DNA of 64,000 nt, from assembly GCA_963707575.1 (NCBI GenBank), contig OY970171.1, forward strand, positions 1,302,001-1,366,000. Reading direction: 5' to 3'. Source of the stretch: Gaiellasilicea sp963707575. GTDB lineage: Bacteria; Actinomycetota; Thermoleophilia; Gaiellales; Gaiellaceae. A program made the translations under genes and the position numbers. Of the stretch, positions 20,879 to 30,392 are shown one piece after another. Each line of letters begins with the position of its first letter. Within the stretch, counting starts at the first letter, position 1. Under the pieces are notes generated by a model. The model worked only from the letters and a program-made list of their open reading frames with translations, was not told the DNA's origin and searched no databases.

Positions 20879-21861
20879 GGCGCGGGCTCGGCCGCGTCGG
20901 CCCCGACCTCGCCCGCGCCTTCGAGCGAACGGCCCGTCTTGGCGAGGAAGACGTCGTCGAGCGACGGCGCCTGGATCTCGAGGTGGGCGAGGCGCACGTC
21001 TGCCGCGTCGAGGGCGCGCACGACGGCCGGCAAGCCGGAGACGCCCTCGCGCAGGCGAACGGCGACGTCCTTCGCCCCGTCGCCGAGCGGCTCCCCGAAC
21101 TGCGCGAGCACCTCGGCGAGCCTGCCGCGGTCGCCCTCCTCGGTGGGGAGCGCGTGCACGCTCGGCAGGCCGATCTCGGCCTTGAGCGCCGCGGGCGTCC
21201 CCTCGGCGACGATGTGCCCGTGGTCGATGATCCCGACCCGATCGGCCAGCACGTCCGCCTCCTCGAGGTACTGCGTCGTCAGGAACACGGTGACGCCGTC
21301 CTCGCGGGCGAGCCGGGCGACCTCGTCCCAGAGGGCCGTGCGGCTCTGGATGTCGAGCCCGGTCGTCGGCTCGTCGAGGAAGAGCAGGCGCGGCCGATGC
21401 ACGAGCGCGAGCGCGAGGTCGAGCCGGCGCTTCATCCCGCCGGAGTAGCCGCCGACCTTGCGATCGGCAGCCTCGCTCAGGCCGACGCGGTCGAGCAGCT
21501 CGTTCGCGCGCGGCTTGCGCTCGGCGCGGGGAATTCCCTGCAGCGTCGTCTGCAGACGCAGGTGGTCGCGCCCCGTCAGCATCGGGTCGAGGGCGGCCTC
21601 CTGGAGCGCGGCGCCGATCGAGGCTCGCACCTTCGGCCCGTCGGCGACGACGTCGTAGCCGCCGACACGCGCGCTGCCCGAGGTGGGCGGCAGCAGCGTC
21701 GTCAGCATCAGGACGGTCGTCGACTTCCCCGCGCCGTTGGGGCCGAGGAAGCCGTAGATCTCGCCCGCGTCGACGTGCAGGTCGATCCCGTCGACCGCGC
21801 GCGGCCCCTTCTTGAACTCGCGCACGAGCTGTTCGACCTCGATCGTGTTCGTCTCGGACAT
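20875..21861 (-). CDS. ABC transporter ATPase, DrrA-like
   Basis: The ATPase of the exporter operon, 328 residues. Walker A is GFLGPNGAGKST (near residue 45), the signature is KVGGYSGGMKRRLDLALAL, Walker B is LLFLDEPTTGLD, and the switch His follows in FLTTQYLEEAD. The last ~90 residues form the extra C-terminal domain found in daunorubicin-resistance ATPases (DrrA). The ATG at 21861 starts MSETNTIEVEQLVREF. It heads a three-gene operon placed between the treZ and glgB genes; any link to glycogen or trehalose is unproven, and drug or lipid export is the likelier role. Confidence 0.93.
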   Translation of the reverse strand: MSETNTIEVEQLVREFKKGPRAVDGIDLHVDAGEIYGFLGPNGAGKSTTVLMLTTLLPPTSGSARVGGYDVVADGPKVRASIGAALQEAALDPMLTGRDHLRLQTTLQGIPRAERKPRANELLDRVGLSEAADRKVGGYSGGMKRRLDLALALVHRPRLLFLDEPTTGLDIQSRTALWDEVARLAREDGVTVFLTTQYLEEADVLADRVGIIDHGHIVAEGTPAALKAEIGLPSVHALPTEEGDRGRLAEVLAQFGEPLGDGAKDVAVRLREGVSGLPAVVRALDAADVRLAHLEIQAPSLDDVFLAKTGRSLEGAGEVGADAAEPAP

Positions 21862-21893
21862 GCGCCTGAGACTACCGCCAGCCGACTGCGGCG

Positions 21894-23753
21894 CTAGCTC
21901 TCCGGGACGAGCCAGATCGTCGCGAGCGGCGGCAGCGTCACCGCCGCGGAATGCTCCTGCTCGTGCCACGGAACCGCCTCGGCCTCGATCCCCCAGCCGT
22001 TGCCGACGTCGGAGCCGCCATAGAAGCGGGAGTCGGTGTTGACCGCCTCGCGCCAGCGCCCCGCCGCCGGCAGCCCGACCCGCCACTCCTCGCGCACGAC
22101 CGGCGAGAGGTTCGAGACGCAGACCACCCAGCGCTTCCCGTCGGCGGACACCCGCGCGAACGCGAGCACGTTCTCCGCGGAGGCGTTCGGCTCGAGCCAG
22201 CGGAAGCCCTCATGCGTGAAGTCGAGCTCCCAGAGCGCGGGCTCGGCCGCGTACGCGGCGTTCAGGTCGCGGACCGCGGCCTGCACACCCGCGTGATCCG
22301 GGTTCTCGAGCACGTGCCAGTCGAGCGAGCCCGCCGGCTCGCTCCACTCGCGCTCCTGCGCGATCTCGCCGCCCATGAAGAGAAGCTGCTTGCCCGGGTG
22401 CGCCCACATGTAGCCGTAGAGCGCCCTCAGATTCGCGAGCTGCTGCCAACGGTCGCCGGGCATTTTCGCGAGCAGCGACCCCTTCCCGTGCACGACCTCG
22501 TCGTGCGAGAGCGGCAGCACGAAGTTCTCGTTCCACGCGTAGACGAGCGAGAAGGTCAGCTCGTGATGGTGGAAGCGGCGGTGGATCGACTCCTTGCTGA
22601 AGTACTCGAGCGTGTCGTTCATCCAGCCCATGTTCCACTTGAAGCCGAAGCCGAGCCCGCCGAGGTAGGTCGGGCGCGAGACACCGGGCCACGCGGTCGA
22701 CTCCTCCGCGATCGAGAGCACGCCCGGCTCCCGGTCGTGCAGCACCTCGTTCAGCTCCTTCAGGAAGGAGACGGCCTCGAGGTCCTCACGGCCGCCGAAG
22801 GCGTTCGGCACCCACTCGCCCTCCTTGCGGGAGTAGTCGAGGTAGAGCATCGATGCGACGGCGTCGACGCGCAGCCCGTCGGCGTGGAACTCGCGCACCC
22901 AGTAGAGCGCGTTCGCGAGCAGGAAGTTGCGCACCTCGTTGCGGCCGAGGTTGAAAACGAGGGTGCCCCAGTCCGGGTGGGCTCCGCGGCGCGGGTCGGC
23001 GTGCTCGTACAGCGCTGTCCCGTCGAATTGCACGAGCGCGAACTCGTCGCGCGGGAAGTGCGCCGGCACCCAGTCCAGGATGACCCCGATCCCGGCCTGG
23101 TGCATCGCATCGATGAAAGCGCGCAGCTCGTCGGGCGTGCCCATGGTCGAGACGGGCGCGTAGAAGCCCGTCACCTGGTAGCCCCACGAGCCCGAGAACG
23201 GGTGGTGCATCACGGGCAGCAGCTCGACGTGCGTGAAGCCGAGGTCGTCCGCATAGCCCACGAGCTGCTCGGCGAGCTCGTTCCAGCCCAGCCCGAGCCG
23301 CCACGACTCGGCGTGCACCTCGTAGATCGAAAGCGGGCGCACGAGCGGATCCAGCTCGCGCCTGCGGGCGATCCAGTCCGCGTCGTTCCACTCGTACCGC
23401 GAGCGGTAGACGACCGAGGCGGTCTTGGGCGGCACCTCGGCCGCGAACGCGAGCGGATCGGCCTTGATCCGGAGCAGGCCGTCTGCGCCCTTCACCTCGT
23501 ACTTGTACTTGTCGCCCTCGCTCGCGTCGGGCACGACGCCCTGCCAGATCCCGGAGGAGCCGGTCGGCGCCAGCGGGCTCGCCCGGCCGTCCCACGCGTT
23601 CCAGTCGCCGACGACCGAGACCTCACGCGCGTTCGGCGCCCACACCGCGAAGGCGATCCCCTGCTCGGTGACGTGCGCGCCCAGCTGCTCGTACAGCTGC
23701 TCGTGCCGCCCCTCGCCGACGAGATGGAGGTCGAGGTCGCCGAGCTTGCTCAC
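21894..23753 (-). CDS. glgB: 1,4-alpha-glucan branching enzyme
   Basis: It introduces alpha-1,6 branches into linear glucan. The 619-residue GH13_9 protein has a CBM48 domain (FAVWAPNAREVSVVGDWNAW, residues ~35-55), YEVHAESWR, FTHVELLPVMHHPFSGSWGYQ, the nucleophile in DGLRVDAVASMLYLDYSR, the acid Glu in LSIAEESTAWPGV, and VLPLSHDEVVHGKGSL. It is the compact form lacking the second N-terminal domain of E. coli GlgB. It follows maltokinase, treS and glgE on the same strand, an arrangement matching the GlgE pathway, in which GlgB branches the GlgE product. Confidence 0.96.
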   Translation of the reverse strand: MSKLGDLDLHLVGEGRHEQLYEQLGAHVTEQGIAFAVWAPNAREVSVVGDWNAWDGRASPLAPTGSSGIWQGVVPDASEGDKYKYEVKGADGLLRIKADPLAFAAEVPPKTASVVYRSRYEWNDADWIARRRELDPLVRPLSIYEVHAESWRLGLGWNELAEQLVGYADDLGFTHVELLPVMHHPFSGSWGYQVTGFYAPVSTMGTPDELRAFIDAMHQAGIGVILDWVPAHFPRDEFALVQFDGTALYEHADPRRGAHPDWGTLVFNLGRNEVRNFLLANALYWVREFHADGLRVDAVASMLYLDYSRKEGEWVPNAFGGREDLEAVSFLKELNEVLHDREPGVLSIAEESTAWPGVSRPTYLGGLGFGFKWNMGWMNDTLEYFSKESIHRRFHHHELTFSLVYAWNENFVLPLSHDEVVHGKGSLLAKMPGDRWQQLANLRALYGYMWAHPGKQLLFMGGEIAQEREWSEPAGSLDWHVLENPDHAGVQAAVRDLNAAYAAEPALWELDFTHEGFRWLEPNASAENVLAFARVSADGKRWVVCVSNLSPVVREEWRVGLPAAGRWREAVNTDSRFYGGSDVGNGWGIEAEAVPWHEQEHSAAVTLPPLATIWLVPES

Positions 23754-23838
23754 GCCGCGCCCCGCGCGTTCCTGTCGAGAGGCGGCGGCAGAACCAGGCC
23801 CTGCCCCGCGGGAGCCGCTGCCGGCCAGGGGCGCGCGG

Positions 23839-25254
23839 TCACCACTCGCGCTCGAGCATGCGGAGGATGCCCGCGACGGGGATGCCGACCCAGTCGGGCC
23901 GGTTGCCGAGCTCGTAGCGGAGCTCGTAGACGGCCTTCTCCAGCTCGAACACGGTCAGGAGGCGCTCGATCGCCTGCTCGCCCGCGGGCAGGAGGACCGG
24001 GTCGATGGCGGCGAGATACCCCTCGAGGAACGACTTGCGGCAGTCGTCCTCCCACGTCTCGGGCGGCTTGACCCCGCGCTGGAGCTGCGCCGCCGACGCC
24101 GCGTAGGCGAAGGAGCGCAGCATCCCGGCGACGTCCCGGAGCGGCGAGCGCTTGCGGCGCCGCTCGGGCACACTGCGCGCCGGCTCGCCCTCGAAGTCGA
24201 GGATCACCCAGTCCTCCTCCTCGGTCCAGAGGGCCTGGCCGAGGTGGTAGTCGCCGTGGGTGCGGATCACCTTGCCCACGTTCCCGATGTGGGTGAGCGC
24301 GCGCAGGTGGTCGCGCACCTCCTCGCCGCGCCCGGCGATGGCCGCCAGCTCATCGCTCGCGGGCAACGTGGCGAAGACCTGCTCGATCTCCTCGTCGATC
24401 GAGGCGGAGAGCAGCGCCAGCGCCTCGCCGCTCGGCTCCTCGGGCGCGAAGTGCGGATCGGTCGCGTCCGAGGCGAGGGCGTTGTGGAGCAGGCCGGTGA
24501 CCTCGCCCAGTCGCCGCACCTGAGTCGGCATCCAGCCCGGGTCCTCCACGATCGTGTCGAGAGCCAGCTCCCAGCCGTCGCCGTGCGCGGGGATGTAGCG
24601 CTGCATGATCGCGAGCGTCGTCTCCAGCGGGCGGCCCTCGTACGCGGCGTAGCCCTCGAGCGTGGCGATGTGCTCGAAGCCGCGATCGCTCAGGAACCGC
24701 AGCAGCTCCAGCTCGGGGTTCACGCCCGGCTCGATCCGCCGGTAGAGCTTGAGCGCGAGCGTCTCGTCGATCACGACCGAGCTGTTGGTCTGCTCCGCGC
24801 CCATCGGTCGCACCTCGCCGAGCTCGCCCGTCCGCTCGGTGAGCCCCGTCGCGCCCCAGAACACGATCGCGGCGTTCTCGAGGTGCAGCGTCGTCCCCGA
24901 CCGCATCAGGCCGACGATCTCGCGCACGAGGTGTGGGTCGTCGATCGCGTCGTAGACGGTCCAGCCGTCCGGCTCGGCGATGACGGAGCGGTTCCAGCCC
25001 TCGTCGGCGGGACGGAAGCCGAGCGGCAGGTGGTAGAGATCGTGGCTCTGGAGCCCGTAGCGAACCTCGACGATGCAGAAGGCGAGCACGGGCGGCCCAC
25101 CCGGCGCGACACCCGCGTCGAGCACGCGCGCGTCGAGGACATCGCGCGACTTGCCGCCGAACCAGCGCTGCGAGGCGATCGTCCCGAGCAGGACGAGCCC
25201 GTCCAGGAAGTGCAGGTCGCCGGTCTCGATCCGGGTCTGAAGGTTGCTACTCAT
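23839..25254 (-). CDS. mak: Maltokinase
   Basis: It phosphorylates maltose to maltose-1-phosphate, the donor for GlgE. The 471-residue protein has the maltokinase N-terminal cap (ASQRWFGGKSRD, near residue 30) and an aminoglycoside-phosphotransferase-like kinase fold: IRTHGDYHLGQALWT holds the catalytic Asp and DWVILDFEGEPARS the metal-binding DFEG. The ATG at 25254 lies eight bases inside the 3' end of treS, so the two are translationally coupled as separate proteins rather than the TreS-Mak fusion seen in some bacteria. Confidence 0.94.
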   Translation of the reverse strand: MSSNLQTRIETGDLHFLDGLVLLGTIASQRWFGGKSRDVLDARVLDAGVAPGGPPVLAFCIVEVRYGLQSHDLYHLPLGFRPADEGWNRSVIAEPDGWTVYDAIDDPHLVREIVGLMRSGTTLHLENAAIVFWGATGLTERTGELGEVRPMGAEQTNSSVVIDETLALKLYRRIEPGVNPELELLRFLSDRGFEHIATLEGYAAYEGRPLETTLAIMQRYIPAHGDGWELALDTIVEDPGWMPTQVRRLGEVTGLLHNALASDATDPHFAPEEPSGEALALLSASIDEEIEQVFATLPASDELAAIAGRGEEVRDHLRALTHIGNVGKVIRTHGDYHLGQALWTEEEDWVILDFEGEPARSVPERRRKRSPLRDVAGMLRSFAYAASAAQLQRGVKPPETWEDDCRKSFLEGYLAAIDPVLLPAGEQAIERLLTVFELEKAVYELRYELGNRPDWVGIPVAGILRMLEREW

Positions 25255-26917
25255 CGGCGGGGTCCTGGAGCTGGAACCAGAAGAAGCCGCGCGGGCCGAG
25301 CGTGAGCAGATACGGCCACTCGCCGATGCGCGGGAACTCGGTGTTGCCGAAGAGCTCCACCGGCACGCGCCCCTCGAAGGCAGAGAGATCGAGCTCCACC
25401 GCCTGGGCGGAGCGGGCGAGGTTGTGCACGCAGAGAACGATGTCCTCGGAGAAGGAGCGGATGTGAGCGAAGATCTTGGGGTTCTCGGGCCGCAGCACAT
25501 GGTAGTCCCCCAGCCCGAAGACCGGATGCTGCTTGCGCAGCTCGATGAACCGCCGCAGCCAGCGCAGCAGGGAGGTCGGGGTGCGCAGCTGGGCCTCCAC
25601 GTTGACCGCGTTGAAACCGTAGACCGGGTCCATCAACGGCGGCAGGTAGAGCTGAGCGAAGTCGGCGCGAGAGAAGCCTCCATTCCGGTCGCCGGTCCAT
25701 TGCATCGGCGTTCGGACCCCGTCGCGATCGCCGAGGTAGACGTTGTCCCCCATCGCGATCTCGTCACCGTAGTAGAGAACCGGCGCACCCGGGAGCGAGA
25801 AGAGAATCGCGTGCATCAGCTCGATCTCGTCCCGTCCGTTGTCGAGCAGCGGGGCGAGGCGACGACGAATGCCCACGTTGAGCTTCATCCGCGGGTCCTT
25901 GGCGTACTCGCCGTACATGTAGTCGCGCTCGTCGTCGGTGACCATCTCCAGCGTCAGCTCGTCGTGGTTGCGCAGGAAGAGCCCCCACTGGGCGCTCGCC
26001 GGGATCGGCGGCGTGCGGTCGAGGATCTCGATCATCGGCAGCGCCTCCTCGCGACGCAGCGCCATGAACATGCGCGGCATCACCGGGAAGTGGAACGCCA
26101 TGTGGCACTCGTCCCCGTCGCCTTCACCGAAGTACTCGACCACGTCCTCGGGCCACTGGTTCGCCTCCGCCAGCAGGATCCGGTCGGCGTAGCGGGCGTC
26201 CACCTCTGCGCGCACGCGCTTCAGGTACTCGTGCGTCGCAGGCAGGTTCTCGCAGTTCGTCCCCTCCTGCTCGAAGAGGTACGGGACGGCGTCGAGGCGG
26301 AAGCCGTCCAGGCCGAGGTCGAGCCAGAAGCGCAGCACGTCGAGCATCGCCTCCTGCACCTCGGGGCTCTCGTAGTTCAGGTCAGGCTGGTGGCTGAAGA
26401 AGCGGTGCCAGTAGTACTGGCCGCGCACGGGGTCGAACGTCCAGTTCGACGCCTCCGTGTCGACGAAGATGATGCGGGCGTCCGGGTACGGGTCCGGGGT
26501 GTCCGACCAGACGTACCAGTCTCCCTTCGGCCCGTCCGGCGCCTCCCGCGACTCCTGGAACCACGGATGGTCGGACGAGGTGTGGTTCATGACGAGGTCG
26601 ACGATCACCCGCATCCCACGCTCGTGGGCCGCCTCCACGAAGGCGCGGAAGTCCTCGACGGTGCCGTAGTCGGCGTTGATCCCGTAGAAGTCGGCGATGT
26701 CGTAGCCCCCGTCGCGGAGCGGAGAGGGATAGAACGGCAGCAGCCAGATGCAGTCGATCCCGAGCCACTGCAGGTAGTCGAGCTTCTGCCCGAGCCCGCG
26801 GAAGTCGCCGGAGCCGTCGTCGTTCCCGTCGAAGAACGCCCGCGTGTGGATCTCGTAGAAGACAGCCGTCTTGAACCAGAGCGGGTTGGACTCGAACCAC
26901 TGGCCGGGCTCGCTCAC
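25247..26917 (-). CDS. treS: Trehalose synthase / maltose alpha-D-glucosyltransferase
   Basis: It interconverts maltose and trehalose; with maltokinase and GlgE it channels trehalose into glucan. The 556-residue GH13_16 protein has FYEIHTRAFFDGNDDGSGDF, VMNHTSSDHPWFQ, the nucleophile in GLDGFRLDAVPYLFEQEG, the acid Glu in LLAEANQWPEDVVEYFG and FLRNHDELTLEMVTDDER. The GTG at 26917, preceded by GGAGG ten bases upstream and one base after the glgE stop, is the best start. Typical length, no C-terminal maltokinase fusion. Confidence 0.95.
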   Translation of the reverse strand: MSEPGQWFESNPLWFKTAVFYEIHTRAFFDGNDDGSGDFRGLGQKLDYLQWLGIDCIWLLPFYPSPLRDGGYDIADFYGINADYGTVEDFRAFVEAAHERGMRVIVDLVMNHTSSDHPWFQESREAPDGPKGDWYVWSDTPDPYPDARIIFVDTEASNWTFDPVRGQYYWHRFFSHQPDLNYESPEVQEAMLDVLRFWLDLGLDGFRLDAVPYLFEQEGTNCENLPATHEYLKRVRAEVDARYADRILLAEANQWPEDVVEYFGEGDGDECHMAFHFPVMPRMFMALRREEALPMIEILDRTPPIPASAQWGLFLRNHDELTLEMVTDDERDYMYGEYAKDPRMKLNVGIRRRLAPLLDNGRDEIELMHAILFSLPGAPVLYYGDEIAMGDNVYLGDRDGVRTPMQWTGDRNGGFSRADFAQLYLPPLMDPVYGFNAVNVEAQLRTPTSLLRWLRRFIELRKQHPVFGLGDYHVLRPENPKIFAHIRSFSEDIVLCVHNLARSAQAVELDLSAFEGRVPVELFGNTEFPRIGEWPYLLTLGPRGFFWFQLQDPADE

Positions 26918-26918
26918 C

Positions 26919-28727
26919 TCACGCCTCCACCTTGAGCACGTGCGCGCCGCCGGGCGGGAGGCCGACGTAGTTGCGCCCGAGGCGCCAGCGGTAGCTCTCC
27001 CCCGAGAGCAGATCGGTGACGCGGAACTCCGGCGGCAGGCCGGTCTCGGGGGTCGCGACCGCGATCCCCTCGCGCGCCTCGAACGGATCGAGGTTGACGA
27101 CGACGAAGACGTCACGGCCCTTTGCATAGCCGAGCAGGTGCTCGTTGTGCGTCTCGATCAGGCGCAGGTTCTCGAAGCGCTGGAACGCCGGCTCGGCGCG
27201 GCGGATCTCGTTCAGCCGGCGGACGAGCGGCAGCAGCGGGCCGTCCAGCTTCCGCGACTTCAGCTCGTACTTCTCCGAGTCGAGGTACTCCTCGCTGCCC
27301 TCGTGGACCGGCACGTTCTCGCAGTGCTCGTACCCGGAGTAGATCCCGTACGACGGCGAGAGTGTCGCCGCCAGGACGAGCCTCGCCTCGAAGGCCGGAC
27401 GGCCGCCGCGCTGGAGGTACTCGTGCAGGATGTCCGGCGTGTTGACGAAGAAGTTCGGGCGGTAGAACGCCGACCACGCGTACAGCTGCTCGAGGAACTC
27501 GATCAGCTCGCCCTTCGTGTTCTTCCAGGTGAAGTAGGTGTACGACTGGCCGAAGCCGGCCTTCGCGAGCGTCGTCATCATCGCCGGCCGCGTGAACGCC
27601 TCCGCGAAGAAGACGGTGTCGGGATACTCGGCGCGCACCTCGGCGATCAGCCATTCCCAGAAGGCGACGGACTTCGTGTGCGGGTTGTCGACCCGGTAGG
27701 CGCGGATCCCCCGCGCGCACCAGCCGAGCATGACGTCGCGCAGCGCCGTCCAGAGCCCCTGCCAGTCCTCCGAGTCGAAGTTGACGTTGTAGATGTCCTG
27801 GTAGCGCTTGGGCGGGTTCTCCGCGTACTTGAGCGTCCCGTCCGGCCGGCGGTTGAACCACTCGGGATGCTCGGTGAGCCACGGGTGGTCGGGCGAGCAC
27901 TGGATCGCGAAGTCGAGTGCGAGCTCGATTCCCGCCTTGTGGCCCGCCGCGACCATCGCGTCGAAGTCCTTCCACGTGCCGAGCTGTGGGTCGATCGCGT
28001 CGTGCCCGCCCTCCGGACCGCCGATCGCCCACGGGCTGCCCGGATCGCCTGGCTTCGCGACGAGCGTGTTGTTGCGCCCCTTGCGGTTCGTCGTCCCGAT
28101 TGGGTGGACGGGCGGCAGGTAGACGACGTCGAAGCCGAGCTCGGCGAGCTGCGGCAGCACCTTCGCGACGCCGCGGAAGCCGCCCCACGAACGGGGGAAG
28201 AGCTCATACCAGGAGCCGAAGCGGGCGCGCTCGCGCTCGACGTCGACCTCGAACGGCGTGGCGAGCCCGGCCTTCCCGTAGCGGTCCTTCGGCGCCACCT
28301 CGAGGGCGCGGGCTCGCCACTCCTCGAGCGTCCCCCGTCCGAGCAGCTCCTCGATCTCCGCGGTCTCGCCCGTCAGGTCGACCTGCTCCGCCTCGAGCTT
28401 GCGCTCGAGCTCGTCGAGGAGCGACGAGCCGCGATCGACCCAGGCCTCGAGCGTGAACTGCCAGCGGCCCACCTCCGTGACCTCGAAGGCGCCGGCCCAG
28501 TGGTCGTTGCCCAGCGGCTCCAGCGGGCGTTCCTGCCACGTGCGCGTCCCGACCGGCCGGTAGCGCACGACCGAGCGCAGCACGTCGTGGCCGTCCTTGA
28601 AGATGTCGGCAGTCACGTCGATGCGGTCGCCGACGATGGCCTTGATCGGGTAGTGCCCGCAGTCGATCTGCGGACGGACGTTCTGGATCTGGATGCGGGG
28701 AGGTCGTTTGGACGGGAGCTTGGCCAC
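26919..28727 (-). CDS. glgE: Alpha-1,4-glucan:maltose-1-phosphate maltosyltransferase
   Basis: It extends alpha-1,4-glucan two glucose units at a time from maltose-1-phosphate. The ~602-residue GH13_3 protein starts with the N-terminal domain RIQIQNVRPQIDCGHYPIKA, then FGSWYELFPRSWGGFRG, VYLPPVHPIGTTNRKGRNN, the nucleophile Asp in IRAYRVDNPHTKSVAFWEW, the acid Glu in VFFAEAFTRPAMM and GLPPGGAHVLKVEA at the end. I chose the GTG at 28727 because no better start lies between it and the divergent malQ GTG, 44 bases away; its ribosome site is weak, so the start is less sure than the function. Confidence 0.95.
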   Translation of the reverse strand: MAKLPSKRPPRIQIQNVRPQIDCGHYPIKAIVGDRIDVTADIFKDGHDVLRSVVRYRPVGTRTWQERPLEPLGNDHWAGAFEVTEVGRWQFTLEAWVDRGSSLLDELERKLEAEQVDLTGETAEIEELLGRGTLEEWRARALEVAPKDRYGKAGLATPFEVDVERERARFGSWYELFPRSWGGFRGVAKVLPQLAELGFDVVYLPPVHPIGTTNRKGRNNTLVAKPGDPGSPWAIGGPEGGHDAIDPQLGTWKDFDAMVAAGHKAGIELALDFAIQCSPDHPWLTEHPEWFNRRPDGTLKYAENPPKRYQDIYNVNFDSEDWQGLWTALRDVMLGWCARGIRAYRVDNPHTKSVAFWEWLIAEVRAEYPDTVFFAEAFTRPAMMTTLAKAGFGQSYTYFTWKNTKGELIEFLEQLYAWSAFYRPNFFVNTPDILHEYLQRGGRPAFEARLVLAATLSPSYGIYSGYEHCENVPVHEGSEEYLDSEKYELKSRKLDGPLLPLVRRLNEIRRAEPAFQRFENLRLIETHNEHLLGYAKGRDVFVVVNLDPFEAREGIAVATPETGLPPEFRVTDLLSGESYRWRLGRNYVGLPPGGAHVLKVEA

Positions 28728-28771
28728 GGTTCGGTCACTTTCAGCGCTGACGAAACGGTAAACAGCTGACG

Positions 28772-29926
28772 GTGGAGCTTCCTCGATCGAGCGGGATCGT
28801 GCTGCATCCAACCTCCCTGCCGGGAGGTCGCCTCGGCGACGAGGCCCGCGCCTTCGTCGAGTGGCTCGAACGCGCCGGGCAGAGCTGGTGGCAGGTGCTG
28901 CCGCTCGGGCCGCCGGACGAGCACGGCTCACCGTACGCGTCGGCCTCGGCCTTCGCCGCGTGGGAGGGGTTCCTCGCCGATCCCGACGCGCGCGTCGCAC
29001 GGCGCGAGGTCGACCGCTTCCGCAGCCGCCACGCCTACTGGGCGCCCGCGTGGGAGGCCGCCGACGGGGAGCTCGCCGACCAGGTGCGGTTCGAGCGGGA
29101 ATGGACGGCGCTCCGCGGCTATGCCCTGCGGCGGGGCGTGCGCCTGGTCGGCGACGTGCCGATCTACCCCGCCCGCGGCAGCGTCGACCACCGTTCGCAC
29201 CCGGAGCTCTTCCAGACGGGCGCCGTGGCCGGCGTGCCGCCGGACAGCCTCGCCCCGAGCGGTCAGCTGTGGGGCAATCCGCTCTTCGCGTGGAACGTCC
29301 TCGCCGAGCAGGGCTACCGCTGGTGGATCGAGCGCCTGCGCCGGACGCTCGAGCACTTCGACCTCACGCGCATCGACCACTTCCGCGGCTTCGTCGCCTA
29401 CTGGGCGGTCCCGGCCGGGGCGAAGACGGCCCGGAACGGTCGCTGGCGCAAGGGCCCCGGTGCCGCCGTCTTCCGCGCGGCGGAGGCCGAGCTCGGCCCG
29501 CTGCCGGTGATCGCCGAGGACCTCGGGGTGATCACGCCTGCCGTCGTCCGGCTCCGGGACGAGCTCGGCTTCCCCGGCATGGTCGTCCTGCTCTGGGCCT
29601 TCGGCGGCGCGAAGCGCAACCCGCACCGGCTCGAGAACCATCCCGAGCACGCAGTCGTCTGCACGTCGACCCACGACACCGACACGCTCGCCGGTCACTT
29701 CCCCGGCGAGGACTCCTGGGAGCTCCTCGAGCTGGCGCTGAGCTCCCGCGCGGCGCTCGCGATGACCCCGGCCCAGGACGTGCTCGGCCTCGGCAGCGAG
29801 GCGAGGATGAACACGCCGGGCCGGATCGAGGGGAACTGGGCCTGGCAGCTGGAGCCGGGGCAGCTGACGCGGGAGCTCGCCGACAGGCTGCGCGCGGCCA
29901 CGGAAGCGAGCGGCAGGGCCCCGTGA
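28772..29926 (+). CDS. malQ: 4-alpha-glucanotransferase (amylomaltase), short
   Basis: It transfers glucan segments between maltooligosaccharides. At 384 residues it is shorter than the ~500 of bacterial amylomaltases: the region between FLADPD and WTALRGYA is reduced to about 40 residues, while the active site is complete. Seen: RSSGIVLHPTSLPG at the start, VGDVPIYPARGSVDHRSHP, the nucleophile in LTRIDHFRGFVAYW, the acid/base in LPVIAEDLG, and the third acid in CTSTHDTDTLAGHF. GTG start, divergent from glgE. It works on the same maltodextrins as GlgP, TreX and TreY. Confidence 0.92.
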   Translation: MELPRSSGIVLHPTSLPGGRLGDEARAFVEWLERAGQSWWQVLPLGPPDEHGSPYASASAFAAWEGFLADPDARVARREVDRFRSRHAYWAPAWEAADGELADQVRFEREWTALRGYALRRGVRLVGDVPIYPARGSVDHRSHPELFQTGAVAGVPPDSLAPSGQLWGNPLFAWNVLAEQGYRWWIERLRRTLEHFDLTRIDHFRGFVAYWAVPAGAKTARNGRWRKGPGAAVFRAAEAELGPLPVIAEDLGVITPAVVRLRDELGFPGMVVLLWAFGGAKRNPHRLENHPEHAVVCTSTHDTDTLAGHFPGEDSWELLELALSSRAALAMTPAQDVLGLGSEARMNTPGRIEGNWAWQLEPGQLTRELADRLRAATEASGRAP

Positions 29927-29927
29927 T

Positions 29928-30392
29928 ATGGAAGGCGCCGTGGCCACACGGCGCTACCCGAACGTCCTGCTCCAGTCGTTCATCACCGGTCAGCTCGCAG
30001 CTGAGCTGCTCCGGCGCGAGCTCGGCCCGAGCGGGATGACGCCGAACCAATTCGGGGTCCAGAGCGTGATCCGGGGCCTCGGGCCACTGACCCCGACGGT
30101 CCTCGCCGCTCGGCTCGGCATGGCCCCGCCCACGGTCACGGCGTGGGTCAAGCGGCTGGAGGCGAACGGCCAGATCCGCAAGCTGCCGCACCCGACCGAC
30201 GGCCGTTCCTACCTGCTCGAGGTCACCGAGGAGGGCGTCGAGGCGCTGGAGGCGGCGTATCCGGGGTTCGGAGCAGCGCTGTCACGGCTGGAGGGGGAGC
30301 TTGGGCCTGAGCTCCAGACGGTCTGGGAGGCGGGCATGACGTTCGAGGCCGCTCTGCGGGCCGCGCTGGAATCTCCTTCCGATCTGAAGTAA
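29928..30392 (+). CDS. MarR-family transcriptional regulator
   Basis: A 154-residue winged-helix protein. The MarR DNA-binding part is TPTVLAARLGMAPPTVTAWV followed by the wing HPTDGRSYLLEVTEEG. The ATG at 29928 is one base after the malQ stop; a GTG at 29940 would remove four residues. The gene's last codons are part of a perfect 14-base inverted repeat (30377-30411) that lies just before the next gene, so it may bind there. It could control the following exported proteins, malQ or a drug response; the ligand is unknown. Confidence 0.88.
   Translation: MEGAVATRRYPNVLLQSFITGQLAAELLRRELGPSGMTPNQFGVQSVIRGLGPLTPTVLAARLGMAPPTVTAWVKRLEANGQIRKLPHPTDGRSYLLEVTEEGVEALEAAYPGFGAALSRLEGELGPELQTVWEAGMTFEAALRAALESPSDLK

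Noticed and set aside
20875..21861. Trehalose or maltose importer ATPase (MalK-like) because of its place in the sugar cluster
   Set aside because: The DrrA-type C-terminal domain, two ABC-2 permeases and the absence of a binding protein or MalK regulatory domain point to an exporter.
26871..28769. 632-codon plus-strand open frame opposite glgE
   Set aside because: Antisense shadow of glgE; no recognisable motif and no ribosome site.
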